DNA from: CADEDH01 sp965216205
GTDB lineage: Bacteria; Actinomycetota; Acidimicrobiia; Acidimicrobiales; SZUA-35
Direction of reading: 5' to 3'
Length of the DNA stretch: 64,000 nt
NCBI GenBank assembly: GCA_965216205.1
Contig: OZ244139.1
Location: 3,348,001-3,412,000 of the forward strand
Program-made: the position numbers and the translations under genes
Part shown: positions 20,991 to 30,265 of the stretch, piece after piece
How positions within the stretch are numbered: position 1 is the stretch's first letter
Layout of the letters: the number at the start of each line of letters is the position of its first letter
The notes under the pieces: model-generated
What the model saw: the letters and a program-made list of their open reading frames with translations, nothing else
Database searches by the model: none
Told to the model about the DNA's origin: nothing

Positions 20991-22169
20991 TCAGCCGATG
21001 GCGCCACCGATGCCGGTGTCGACGTCGAGCGCTTCCGGATCACCGAGCGAGTGCTCATGGAGCGGCGTGGCCATCTCGTGCACGGCCGGCAGCACCTCCT
21101 CGGCGAACAGCTCGAGGCTGGATCGCGCCAGCTCCGGGGGCTTCGAGCCGTGTTGGGGGTGCACGATCAGGTACTCGAGACTGATCATCTCCTGGGTCCG
21201 CTGGAGCTTCTCGATGATCTCGTCCGGCGTGCCGATGATGTGGCCGTCCTCGGCCGCCTTCGCCTTGTCCTCGGCCAGGTCGCGGCCCTGGGCGAACACC
21301 TTGGCATAGTCCTCGTAGCCCTCCACGCCGGCGAAGTCGGGCGCGTTCCACACCGCGTAGTGGTTGCGGGCGGCCCACGCCTGCTCACCCGCGTAGCGCC
21401 GAGCCCGCTCGTTGTCCTCCCGATCGGGCGAGCAGTGCAGGTACATCATGGTGGTCGGTTGGTTCGGGGGAAGGCCCTTCACCGCCCGGATGGCGTTGAA
21501 CTTGGCAACGCCGCGGGCCATGACGTCGAGGGGAACTGCGGTCACGAACATCTGGCCGAGACCGAGCTCGGCGGCCACGACCATCGACGCCGGCGTGTTG
21601 AACGCCGCCTTCATGTTGTCGAACAGGGAGCCCCGATGGAGCGGCTGGGGGCGCACCGTCGTCGGTGGGACCTGGTACATCGCACCGTCGTACTCGAAGC
21701 GATCCTGCTCGCTGAGGTGGAGGATCTCGACCATCTCGGCGAAGCGCTGGCGCGACTCCTCCCGATCGATGTTGAAGCCGTCGTACTCGTGGGCGGAGAT
21801 GCCCCGGCCGATGCCGAGGTGCAGCGTTCGGCCGTCGAGAAGGAGGTCGAGCATGGCGATCTCGTGGGCCAGCTTCACCGGCTGCCACCACGGGGCGACG
21901 ATGACCGCCGTGCCCATGTCGATCCGGCTCGTCCGCCCGGCCCAGAACGCCAGCCACTGCAGCGGGTTGCCCTGCATGGAGTAGGCCGATCCGTAGTGCT
22001 CGGCGCACCAGATCGCGTCGAACCCCAACGGCTCGACCAGGTCGCCCAGCTTCATGGTCTCCCGGTGGATGGCCACGTCGGGGGTGGCGGGCGGTGTCGC
22101 GTAGTCGCCGGCGAGGAGCCGATCCCAGTCCCGATGGTTGTAGCTCGTGACCATCACTCCGACCTGCAT
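20991..22169 (-). CDS. Luciferase-like monooxygenase family (LLM) oxidoreductase
   Basis: A 392-residue TIM-barrel flavin- or F420-dependent enzyme. Family landmarks are WCAEHYGSAY near the N-terminus, GTAVIVAPWWQPVKLAHEIAMLD, and LHLGIGRGISAHEY. The GIGRG loop contacts the cofactor phosphate. F420 use is suggested by the actinobacterial setting only. GGAGG sits well before ATG. It may pair with the amidohydrolase upstream on the same strand, 98 nt away, as a degradative unit, but the substrate is unknown. Confidence 0.88.
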   Translation of the reverse strand: MQVGVMVTSYNHRDWDRLLAGDYATPPATPDVAIHRETMKLGDLVEPLGFDAIWCAEHYGSAYSMQGNPLQWLAFWAGRTSRIDMGTAVIVAPWWQPVKLAHEIAMLDLLLDGRTLHLGIGRGISAHEYDGFNIDREESRQRFAEMVEILHLSEQDRFEYDGAMYQVPPTTVRPQPLHRGSLFDNMKAAFNTPASMVVAAELGLGQMFVTAVPLDVMARGVAKFNAIRAVKGLPPNQPTTMMYLHCSPDREDNERARRYAGEQAWAARNHYAVWNAPDFAGVEGYEDYAKVFAQGRDLAEDKAKAAEDGHIIGTPDEIIEKLQRTQEMISLEYLIVHPQHGSKPPELARSSLELFAEEVLPAVHEMATPLHEHSLGDPEALDVDTGIGGAIG

Positions 22170-22267
22170 GACGCCTCCAACTCCTGGCCGCTGCTCACCT
22201 CGACGCTAACCGTGGATCCCCGACCGTGGCGAGCCACCGGTGATCCGAGCCGTGGCGATGATCCGGG

Positions 22268-23257
22268 CTACGGGAGGGTGGGCAGCCGGTAGGCACGGGC
22301 CGCGGTGTCGTGGAAGAGGTCGCGGCGCTCCCCGTCGCCGAGGTCGGCCGTCAGCAGCTTGAACGCATTCCACAGCTCCACGTAGCCGACGCAGGGCTTG
22401 TCGACGGGGAAGTTCGATTCGAACAGGCAACGGGATGGGCCGAAGGCGTCGATGCAGTGCCGGACCTCGTCACCCCACGCGTCGACGACCTCGGCCGACG
22501 AGGCGGTGCGGCCCCGCTTGTCCCACCGATCGCCGGAGAGCGGCCGGATGAGGGCACCGAGCTTCATCACCACGTTGTCGGCCGCGGCCAGGTCGGCGAT
22601 CCCGGCCCGCCAGACCTGCCGCACCTCGTCGGCTCGACCGCGGTAGGGGCCGCCGGCGATCGGGATACCGAAGTGGTTGGCCACGATCGTCACGTCCGGG
22701 CAGGATCGGGCCAGGTCGGCCAGCTCGCCGAGTTGGTGGTGGAAGCACATCGCGTCGTACGAGTGGCCCATCGACCCCAGCCGCCGCACACCGGCCCGGA
22801 ACCCGGGCTCAGCCATGATCCCGGCCCGGTCGGCGTTGTTGCCCATCGGGTGCGGGTCGAAGGCGGTGTTGAACCGCACGCCGCGGAACCGGCCGCCGCC
22901 CGCCTCGTCGAGGGCCTCGAGCACCTCGGCCACCGCGTCGCCCCTGGTGAGGTCGGCGTGGCCGACGATCCCCATGATCTCGGGCCCCGTGCCGGTCTCC
23001 GCTCGGCGTCGGGCGCTGGCGTCGGCGATCCCGGCTACGAACTCGACCTCGCCCACGGGGCGCAGGTGCTCCGGTCCCCCGGCGCGGTACTCGGCGTGAC
23101 ACTCCACGAAGACCGTGCCGAGCACACGGTGCCCGGCACCCGTGTCGGCGAGGAGGTCGTCGAGCAGGTACCGGCCGGCACCATGGGAGGACCGGTTCCA
23201 GAGGTGATGGTGGGCGTCGAGAATCGGCAGATCCGGTTCCAGGATCGCTTCGGTCAC
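22268..23257 (-). CDS. Amidohydrolase family 2 (lactonase-like) protein
   Basis: A metal-dependent TIM-barrel hydrolase of the amidohydrolase 2 family. The N-terminal motif is ILDAHHHLW. Other landmarks are FVECHAEY, GVRFNTAF, VANHFGIP, and CLFESNFPVDK, where the last holds the catalytic aspartate-like position as N/D. Starting at the GTG at 23257, preceded by GGGGAG, gives 329 residues. Relatives open lactones or decarboxylate aromatic acids; no choice is possible here. Confidence 0.88.
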   Translation of the reverse strand: MTEAILEPDLPILDAHHHLWNRSSHGAGRYLLDDLLADTGAGHRVLGTVFVECHAEYRAGGPEHLRPVGEVEFVAGIADASARRRAETGTGPEIMGIVGHADLTRGDAVAEVLEALDEAGGGRFRGVRFNTAFDPHPMGNNADRAGIMAEPGFRAGVRRLGSMGHSYDAMCFHHQLGELADLARSCPDVTIVANHFGIPIAGGPYRGRADEVRQVWRAGIADLAAADNVVMKLGALIRPLSGDRWDKRGRTASSAEVVDAWGDEVRHCIDAFGPSRCLFESNFPVDKPCVGYVELWNAFKLLTADLGDGERRDLFHDTAARAYRLPTLP

Positions 23258-23481
23258 GGCTCTCCCCGATCTCCAGGCATGGCCCCATGATGCCCTGAGT
23301 CGTACGGCCGATGCGGTGGGTCCAGCGACTCGGGGGGTGTCGATCACCTCCACCGCACCCGTTTCCACGGGCTGAGCCACCAGGCCCAAATCCCGGTGAG
23401 CACCCGCTCCCACCTGGGCAAATGCGCTCTAGTGACCTGCTTGTCCATTCATACCTTTGCCGTCGAAAGGCGGTATCGAGC

Positions 23482-25866
23482 ATGAACAGCAAGCGGAAGC
23501 AGAAGCTCCGTCGGGCGGTCCTCGGACGGGCTCCCCAGCGGTCCGAACAAGCCGATCGAGGAGGGGGCGAGCTCCGCCGGCACTCCCGCTCGGCGAGGAG
23601 ATCCCTGTCGGTGGTCGTCGCCCTGGCCCTGTTCGCAGCGGCCACCGTGGCATCGTCGGCCGCGGGTCTGGCGACGGCGAGACCGGCGGCAGCGCTCGGG
23701 CAGCCACCCGGCCCCGGCGACTACCGTGCGGCGACCGGATCGTGGGCCGGTCTCGAGAACTGGCCATTGGTGGCCATCCACTCGGCGCTGGACTCGCAGG
23801 GTCGGGTCGTCACCTACGGAACGAACGGCGATGGTCAGCAGACGGGACGGTTCATCTACGACGTCTGGACCCCGGGTCCGTCGGCGGCCGGCGGCCACGC
23901 CACCCTCGCCAACACGACCCAGACCGACCTGTTCTGCAGCCTGCAGCTCAACCGGTTCGACAACGGTGAGATGCTGCTGTTCGGGGGCGACAACTGGACC
24001 GGGGCCGCAACCAACAACCTGGGCAACCCCGACATCAACTCCTTCAACCCGGCCAGCCAGCAACTGACCACCCTGCCCGGCATGCAGCGCTCCCGCTGGT
24101 ACGCGACGGGCACCACCCGACCCGATGGCTCGATCTTCGTGCAGGGCGGCGACGGCGGCTGGGACCGGCCGGAGCTGTGGACGCCGAACGGTGGCTCACA
24201 ACTCCTCGACCTCGACACCTCGGGGCTCTCCTGGTGGTATCCCCGCAACTTCGTCCTGCCGGACGGCCGGATCTTCGGCGTCGACATCGAAGGGCGGATG
24301 TACTACATCGCCGCCGACCTGAGCTCCATCACGATGGCGGGCCAGCTCAGTCCCGACCGCTGGGGCTACGGGGCGACGGCGGTGATGTTCGAACCGGGGA
24401 GGATCCTCCACTTCGGCAGCGCATCCGCGTCGGCCGTGGTGATCGACGCCAACGGCGCAACGCCGGTGGTCACGCCAACGTCGAACCTGTCGGCCGCGCG
24501 GGAGTGGGTCAACTCGACGCTCCTGCCCGACGGCCGGGTCCTCGCCACCGGCGGTGCGAGCGACTACACCGCTGCCACCAACGCCGGGGCACCGCTGTCG
24601 GCCTTCAACTCCCAGCACCACGCCGAGATCTGGGATCCGGCGACCGGCCAGTGGACGGTGCAGCCGGCCGAGACCGCGTCGCGGCTGTATCACTCCACGG
24701 CGCTGCTCCTCCCCGACGGTCGGGTGCTCGTCGCCGGCGGTGGCGCTCCGGGGCCGGTCACGAACACGAACGCCGAGATCTTCTCGCCCGACTACCTGGC
24801 CGCCAACCGGCCGAACATCGACGGGGTCTCGACCAACGACGTCGTGCCGGGCCAGAGCATCGGCATCCAGGTGACCAGCAACGTGGACATCGGGCGGATC
24901 ACGCTCGTGAAGACCGGCTCGGTGACCCACTCGTTCAACATGGACCAGCGGATCGTCGACCTCCCGTTCGGCATGGACGGCAACACGGCGAATGCTGTCC
25001 TCCCGAACAGCAACACGATCGTCACGCCGGGCTACTACCTGTTGTCGGTGCTGACCACGACGGGCATTCCGTCGGCATCGGTGATGATCCGGGTGGGCAC
25101 CGGCCCGGTTCCGGCTGCTCCCGGTGCGGCGACCGACGCGCAGATCTCCCGGCTGTACCTGGCCTACTTCCAGCGGCAACCGGATGCGTCGGGGCTCGCC
25201 TACTGGCGCTCGGTCGCCAACTCGGGCGTGGGACTGGCTGCGATCTCCGACGTGTTCGCAGCGAGTGCCGAGTTCGTCGACACCTACGGCAACCTCAGCG
25301 ACGAGCAGTTCGTGAACCAGGTGTACCTGAACGTGCTCCAACGGCCGTCCGATCCTGGCGGTCAGGCGTACTGGACCGGGCAGTTGGCGAACGGGGTGAC
25401 GAGAGGTCAGGTGATGCTGGCGTTCTCCGAGTCGGCCGAGTTCATCGAGTACACCAACAACCTCGGCCCGCTGGGGCCGACCCCTCCCCCACCAGGGCCA
25501 GCACCCGGACCTGCTCCCGTGCCGGCGTACCTCCCGGAGGTCCACCGGCTCTACCGGGCCTACTTCCTCCGGGATCCTGACCAGGACGGTCTCGACTACT
25601 GGACCGGACAGCGGGCGGGTGGTATCTCCCTGATCGCCGTGTCGGACGTCTTCGCCGGCAGCAACGAGTTCATCGACACCTACGGTGCACTCGACAACGG
25701 CCAGTTCGTCGACCGGGTCTACGCCAACGTGCTGGAGCGACCGCCCGACGCCGAGGGTCGGGCCCACTGGACGACCGTGCTGGCCAACGGCACGACCCGG
25801 GGCGAGGTGATGATCGGCTTCAGCGAGTCGCCGGAGTTCGTCGCCAAGGTCGGCCCGATCGGCTGA
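23482..25866 (+). CDS. Secreted copper radical oxidase-like protein with two DUF4214 modules
   Basis: A 794-residue protein. A basic N-terminus with RR at 39-40 runs into a hydrophobic export segment (41-60). A Kelch-type seven-bladed domain and a galactose-oxidase-type C-terminal domain (about 75-540) follow. All cofactor residues of galactose/glyoxal oxidase are present: Cys152 (LFCSL) and Tyr207 (SRWYATG) for the thioether, and Tyr403, His404 (RLYHST) and His483 (VTHSFN) as copper ligands. Two DUF4214 modules follow (about 553-660 and 688-793), joined by a Pro-Ala-Gly linker. It should oxidise an alcohol or aldehyde outside the cell, making H2O2. Starting at ATG 23482 omits an unsupported upstream extension. 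Confidence 0.9.
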   Translation: MNSKRKQKLRRAVLGRAPQRSEQADRGGGELRRHSRSARRSLSVVVALALFAAATVASSAAGLATARPAAALGQPPGPGDYRAATGSWAGLENWPLVAIHSALDSQGRVVTYGTNGDGQQTGRFIYDVWTPGPSAAGGHATLANTTQTDLFCSLQLNRFDNGEMLLFGGDNWTGAATNNLGNPDINSFNPASQQLTTLPGMQRSRWYATGTTRPDGSIFVQGGDGGWDRPELWTPNGGSQLLDLDTSGLSWWYPRNFVLPDGRIFGVDIEGRMYYIAADLSSITMAGQLSPDRWGYGATAVMFEPGRILHFGSASASAVVIDANGATPVVTPTSNLSAAREWVNSTLLPDGRVLATGGASDYTAATNAGAPLSAFNSQHHAEIWDPATGQWTVQPAETASRLYHSTALLLPDGRVLVAGGGAPGPVTNTNAEIFSPDYLAANRPNIDGVSTNDVVPGQSIGIQVTSNVDIGRITLVKTGSVTHSFNMDQRIVDLPFGMDGNTANAVLPNSNTIVTPGYYLLSVLTTTGIPSASVMIRVGTGPVPAAPGAATDAQISRLYLAYFQRQPDASGLAYWRSVANSGVGLAAISDVFAASAEFVDTYGNLSDEQFVNQVYLNVLQRPSDPGGQAYWTGQLANGVTRGQVMLAFSESAEFIEYTNNLGPLGPTPPPPGPAPGPAPVPAYLPEVHRLYRAYFLRDPDQDGLDYWTGQRAGGISLIAVSDVFAGSNEFIDTYGALDNGQFVDRVYANVLERPPDAEGRAHWTTVLANGTTRGEVMIGFSESPEFVAKVGPIG

Positions 25867-25892
25867 TAGCCGTCGACCAGATCACCCCGGGC

Positions 25893-25924
25893 TCCGGCGG
25901 CTCGCCTTCGGGCGGGTCGCCGGA
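25893..25924. terminator. Strong GC-rich hairpin between convergent genes
   Basis: A 14-bp stem (two G.U pairs) with a TTCG loop lies 27 nt after the oxidase stop and faces the oppositely oriented gene ending at 25967. It lacks a T run, as many terminators in GC-rich actinobacteria do. It could serve both directions. Confidence 0.62.
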
Positions 25925-25966
25925 CCCGCGTTCGGGCGGGACCCTCCGGTCGACCGGGTCAGACGA

Positions 25967-26500
25967 TCAGACGATCAGACGTGCTCGCGGATCTGGCGTT
26001 GCCGACGTGCTCGTCGGGCGTTGCGACGCTCGGCCGGTGACCAGGAGGCCGACGCCGACGAGGGCGATCAGGGATCCCGGTCCGCTGAACAACGGCCACG
26101 AGACCCGCCAGTCGGCGTCGACCGCGGCGAGCTCGACTGTGACGGCATCGGGGCCGTGGACCTCGACCGTGGGCTCGACGGCGGCCACGACCGCGTCGTA
26201 GTCGCCGCAGCACGCTCGAGTGAAGCCGATCGCCGACCGGTTCTCGAAGCCGTTTGCGGCCAGCGCGTCGGTCACCGCATCGACGGTGGTGCCGGCGTAG
26301 GTGCGGCGAGCGAGCACGAACTCGTCGTCGAACATGGCTCGCCAACCGACCCGTTGGTCGTGGTGCTCGACGCCGCCGAGCACGGGCAACTCGGCGAGCA
26401 TCACGCCACCGACCCGCCACACCGAGATGAACGGGCCGAGGGCGGCCGCCATCCCGACCACGAGTGCAACGACTCCCACGATCGAACGCGCACGTGCCAT
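25967..26500 (-). CDS. Two-pass membrane protein of unknown function
   Basis: Not recognised. The 177-residue protein has an N-terminal hydrophobic segment (about residues 6-28), an extracytoplasmic domain of about 110 residues with a Cys-Cys pair (RACCGDYD), and a second membrane segment near residue 145 (SLIALVGVGLLV). The last codons and the stop are built from three tandem copies of the 8-bp unit TCAGACGA (25959-25982, plus strand), so slippage would change the C-terminus. It is convergent with the oxidase. Confidence 0.68.
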   Translation of the reverse strand: MARARSIVGVVALVVGMAAALGPFISVWRVGGVMLAELPVLGGVEHHDQRVGWRAMFDDEFVLARRTYAGTTVDAVTDALAANGFENRSAIGFTRACCGDYDAVVAAVEPTVEVHGPDAVTVELAAVDADWRVSWPLFSGPGSLIALVGVGLLVTGRASQRPTSTSATPDPRARLIV

Positions 26501-26577
26501 CGCCTCAGGCTATCTGACGCTTGCCCAAACTTTTCTAAGAAAACTCTTGATATGACTTCATTTGTACATAGGTTTGC

Positions 26578-26583
26578 TATGCT
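26578..26583 (+). promoter_or_regulatory. Candidate -10 element for a leaderless DUF222/HNH gene
   Basis: TATGCT ends 6 nt before the ATG at 26590, inside a strikingly AT-rich stretch (26529-26583) for this genome. Transcription would begin at the ATG. The -35 region is poor. An inverted repeat TTTTC-TAA-GAAAA lies just upstream. Confidence 0.5.
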
Positions 26584-26589
26584 GTCTAC

Positions 26590-27828
26590 ATGACGGCGGA
26601 AGGGGTGCCAGGTCGTGACGACAGCGACGGCGATGCGCTTGCTGGGTTGATCGCGGCGGTTGATGAGGTCGCCGACACCGGGTTTGCAGCGATGCGGCCA
26701 GTCGAACTGGCCGAATGGGCGGCCGAGGTCCGTCGGCAGGCCTCCCGGTTGGAGGCGGTCACCGCCCAGGCGTTGGCCTCTGCTGACCGTGCGGCCGAAG
26801 CCCCCTCGGCGTTTCGGGTGGTGGGGTGTCAGAACGCGGCCCAGGTGGTGGCGATCGAGTGCCACGAACCCAAACGCAGCGTGCAGGGTCTGGCCCGTCG
26901 AGGGTCGTGGGTCACCGACTTCCCGGTGTTCACCGCGGCGTGGACCGAGGGGACCCTGACCCGTCACCACCTCACCGAACTCCGGGGCCTCGACAACGGC
27001 CGCACCCGGCACCGGTTACTCGAAGCTCAGGAATACCTGGTCGCCGCTGCGAGGGATTGTGACTGGGTTGATTTCAAGCGGGTGTGTGGCTACTGGTTGT
27101 TGAACGCTGATCCCGATGGTGACGCCCCCGCCGATCAGCAACGCAACAATCGGGTCACCTACCGCAGAGGCCCCGACGGGACCATCACCGGGACGTTCCA
27201 CTTGGACGGGTTAGCGGGTTCGGTGTTCACCACCGCGTTGGACACCGAAACCCAACGCCTGTTCCAAGCCGAAACCCACGACGAGGTCCCACCCCGACCC
27301 CCGGCCCGGCGCATGGCTGATGCCCTGGTGAACCTGATCACCCGAGGCCACGAACACGGGGATGCGGTCACCGTGACCCCGTTGGTGAACATCGTCATGT
27401 CCCAAGACGTGGCCGACAACACCATCGCCCGGCTCCTCGACCCGGCGATCCCGCCGCTGGAGTTGGATGGCCGTGATGTCGATCGGCGCTGCGAGTTCCT
27501 CGACGGGACACCCCTCGACCCCCGCCTCGCCCTGGTAGCGGTGGCGGTGGCGGTGGCCAGGTTCCGGCGGGTGGTGTTCGACACCAACAACAAGATCATC
27601 CAAGCATCCGCTCAATCACGGTCGTTTCCCACCTGGATGAAACACCTCCTCCTCATCCGAGCCAGAGGCCGATGCCGAGCCACGGGCTGTGACGCACCCC
27701 ACGCCTGGCTCCAAGCCGACCACGTGCACCCCCACTCGAGGGGCGGGCCCACCAACCTCACCAACGGGCAAATGCTCTGCGGACCCCACAACCGGTGGAA
27801 ACACGACCACCCAGACTGCGCCGCCTAG
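26590..27828 (+). CDS. DUF222 domain protein with C-terminal HNH endonuclease
   Basis: A 412-residue protein of the DUF222/13E12-like family common, often in many copies, in actinobacteria. The N-terminal two thirds are DUF222. The C-terminus is an HNH nuclease: CRATGCDAP supplies zinc cysteines, ADHVHPHSRGG the catalytic His pair, and LCGPHNRWKH the final Asn/His. The role of the family is not established; a mobile or DNA-processing function is possible. The message seems leaderless. No inverted repeats or insertion-sequence ends flank it. Confidence 0.9.
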   Translation: MTAEGVPGRDDSDGDALAGLIAAVDEVADTGFAAMRPVELAEWAAEVRRQASRLEAVTAQALASADRAAEAPSAFRVVGCQNAAQVVAIECHEPKRSVQGLARRGSWVTDFPVFTAAWTEGTLTRHHLTELRGLDNGRTRHRLLEAQEYLVAAARDCDWVDFKRVCGYWLLNADPDGDAPADQQRNNRVTYRRGPDGTITGTFHLDGLAGSVFTTALDTETQRLFQAETHDEVPPRPPARRMADALVNLITRGHEHGDAVTVTPLVNIVMSQDVADNTIARLLDPAIPPLELDGRDVDRRCEFLDGTPLDPRLALVAVAVAVARFRRVVFDTNNKIIQASAQSRSFPTWMKHLLLIRARGRCRATGCDAPHAWLQADHVHPHSRGGPTNLTNGQMLCGPHNRWKHDHPDCAA

Positions 27829-27877
27829 CGGCCCTGGAGACGATCAGCGGCGCCGGCACGTCGTGATGATGCGAAGG

Positions 27878-30256
27878 TCAGCGCAGTTCAGCGCCGTGGT
27901 GCTTCACGACGGCGTCGATGCACGCCTGGCGCATCTCGGCCACCTCGACATCGGTGAGGGTGCGATCGTCGGCTTGGAACCGGAGACCGAAGGCCAGCGA
28001 ACGAACACCGTCGCCCAGGCGCTCACCCCGGTACACGTCGAACAGGCGCAGCGACCGCAAGGACGGTCCACCGGCCTTGTTGAGGGTGGCGGTGACATCG
28101 GTGGCCGGCACCTCGTCGCTGACGACGAACGCCAGGTCGACGTCGCTCGACGGGAAGCGGGAGATCGGCTTGTACCGGGCGACCCGATCCATCGCCGCCA
28201 GGATCGGCTCCGCCTCGAGCTGCAGCCAGGCGAGTCGACCCGCCACCTGGTAGGCGGCCAGCACCGTGGGATCGACCTCGCCGACCTCGCCCACCGTGCG
28301 ACCCCGGAACCGCACCTCTGCGGACCGGGTCGGGTGGAGGCCGGGGCGCGCCACGTTGGCCACCGTGAGTCCCTGGAGGCCCAGGTCGGCGCTGAGGCGG
28401 TGGACGAGCCTGGTCGCCGCCACCGCCGCACCGTCATCCGGCCCGAACCCGGCCTGGACCGCAGCGACCAGTTCGTGTTCGTGGGGTAGCTCGTCGCCCG
28501 ACGGGGCGAACACCCGACCCACCTCGTAGAGCTGGATGTGTTCGGCCCGGTGAGCCTGGTTGTAGGCGACGGCCTTCAGCAGACCGGGAAGGAGCGAGGT
28601 GCGGAGAATGGACTCCTCGGCCACCAACGGGTTGGCGAGCGAGATGCCCTTGTCGGACAGGCCGGCCCGCTCGAGATCATCGGGTGCGAGGAACGGGTTC
28701 GGCATCGCCTCGGTGAACCCTGCCGCCTCCAACGCCCGACGGATCGCTCGCCGACCGCGCTGCAATGGGGTCAGCCCCCCGCTCTGCAACGGCGTCGGGA
28801 CCCGCCGACCGGACTTGCCGTAACCGTGATGGCGCCCGACCTCCTCCACGAGATCGATCTCCGCCGTGCAGTCGGGCCGCCAGGTCGGGATCTGCACCTG
28901 GAGCGAGTCCTCGTCGGCCGGCGAGACCTCGAAGCCGATCGCTTCGAGGTACCGCGCGATGATGTCGGGGTCGAGATCGAGGTTGAGGAGCATGTTCACC
29001 CGCGCCGCCCGCAACGTGACCGGCGGCGTCGCCACCAGGTCGCCGTCGACCACGATCGACCCTGGCGCGATCCGGGCCCCGCAGATCTCGACAGCCAACT
29101 GGCAGAAGCGGTCGAGTGCCCGCTCGACACCGCCGGGATCGACGCCCCGCTCGAACCGCGTCGATGCCTCGGACCGGAGGCCGAGACGTCGGGAGGTCCT
29201 GGCGATCGTCATCCGATCCCAGATCGCCGCTTCCACGACGACGCTCGTGGTGCTCGCACTGATCTCGGTCGATGCGCCGCCCATGACCCCGGCCAGGCCG
29301 ATCGGTTCGTCGGCGCCGTTCACGATCAGGCCGTCGACCTCGGTGATCGAGCGCTTGACGTCGTCGAGGGTGGTCAGCGTCTCGCCGTCTCGACCCATGC
29401 GGACACCGAGCTGCCCGTCGGGGACGAGGCCGAGGTCGTAGGTGTGGTTCGGTTGGCCGAGCTCGAGCATCACGTAGTTCGAGATGTCGACGATCGTGTT
29501 GATCGAGCGGACACCGCACGCGGTCAGTCGCTGCACGAGCCACGACGGGGATGGTCCGACGGTCACACCATCGAGTACGCGGACGCCGAACCGCTTGCAC
29601 AGCACAGGGTCGTCGATCCGGACCGATGCCCGTTCGGCGGCCGGCGGGCCGGCCACGGCCGTGTCGAGGCCGACCGAGGGGTCGGGGATCGCGAACGGCA
29701 CGCCGAGACGAGCCGCGAGGTCGCGGGTCACACCGACGACCGACAGCGCATCGGGGCGGTTGCCTTCGATGTCGAGGTCGAACAGCACGTCGGTCTCGGC
29801 GCCCAGCGCGGTCGCCAGGTCCTGGCCGATGGTGAGATCGGTGTCGAGGATCATGATCCCATCGGCGTCGTCGCCCAGCTCGAGCTCCGCAGCCGAACAG
29901 ATCATCCCGTTCGACCACTCGCCCCGAAGCTTGCGACGGCCGATCTCCATGCCGCCGGGCATCGTCGTCCCGATCGTCGCCAGCGGCACCCGGTCGCCGA
30001 CCGCCATGTTGAACGCCCCACAACAGATCTGCAGCGGCTCGCCGTCGCCGGCGTCGACCGACACGAGCTGGATCCGGTCGGCCTCGGGGTGGGGCGCGAG
30101 GCCGAGCACCTCGGCCACCACGATCCCGTCCCAGGTCGGACCGACGATCTCGACCTCCTCGACCACCATGCCGAGGTCGGTCATGGTCTCGGCCAGATAC
30201 GCCGGTTCGCCCTCGATCGGAGCGAACTCCTGCATCCACGACAACAGGACCTTCAT
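27878..30256 (-). CDS. pheT: Phenylalanyl-tRNA synthetase beta subunit
   Basis: Forms the alpha2-beta2 enzyme with PheS. The 792-residue chain shows the N-terminal tRNA-binding OB domain (about 40-150), the B3/B4 editing region (about 210-390), the B5 domain, a catalytic-like core, and a C-terminal anticodon-binding fold (SRFPSSDVDLAFVV onward). ATG 30256 is chosen over the GTG one codon earlier because GAGGTGAT lies just before it. It follows pheS by 9 nt. Confidence 0.97.
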   Translation of the reverse strand: MKVLLSWMQEFAPIEGEPAYLAETMTDLGMVVEEVEIVGPTWDGIVVAEVLGLAPHPEADRIQLVSVDAGDGEPLQICCGAFNMAVGDRVPLATIGTTMPGGMEIGRRKLRGEWSNGMICSAAELELGDDADGIMILDTDLTIGQDLATALGAETDVLFDLDIEGNRPDALSVVGVTRDLAARLGVPFAIPDPSVGLDTAVAGPPAAERASVRIDDPVLCKRFGVRVLDGVTVGPSPSWLVQRLTACGVRSINTIVDISNYVMLELGQPNHTYDLGLVPDGQLGVRMGRDGETLTTLDDVKRSITEVDGLIVNGADEPIGLAGVMGGASTEISASTTSVVVEAAIWDRMTIARTSRRLGLRSEASTRFERGVDPGGVERALDRFCQLAVEICGARIAPGSIVVDGDLVATPPVTLRAARVNMLLNLDLDPDIIARYLEAIGFEVSPADEDSLQVQIPTWRPDCTAEIDLVEEVGRHHGYGKSGRRVPTPLQSGGLTPLQRGRRAIRRALEAAGFTEAMPNPFLAPDDLERAGLSDKGISLANPLVAEESILRTSLLPGLLKAVAYNQAHRAEHIQLYEVGRVFAPSGDELPHEHELVAAVQAGFGPDDGAAVAATRLVHRLSADLGLQGLTVANVARPGLHPTRSAEVRFRGRTVGEVGEVDPTVLAAYQVAGRLAWLQLEAEPILAAMDRVARYKPISRFPSSDVDLAFVVSDEVPATDVTATLNKAGGPSLRSLRLFDVYRGERLGDGVRSLAFGLRFQADDRTLTDVEVAEMRQACIDAVVKHHGAELR

Positions 30257-30265
30257 CACATCACC

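Noticed and set aside
26590..27828. Insertion sequence or integrated element around the DUF222 gene
   Set aside because: No terminal inverted repeats, target duplications, transposase or integrase were found nearby.
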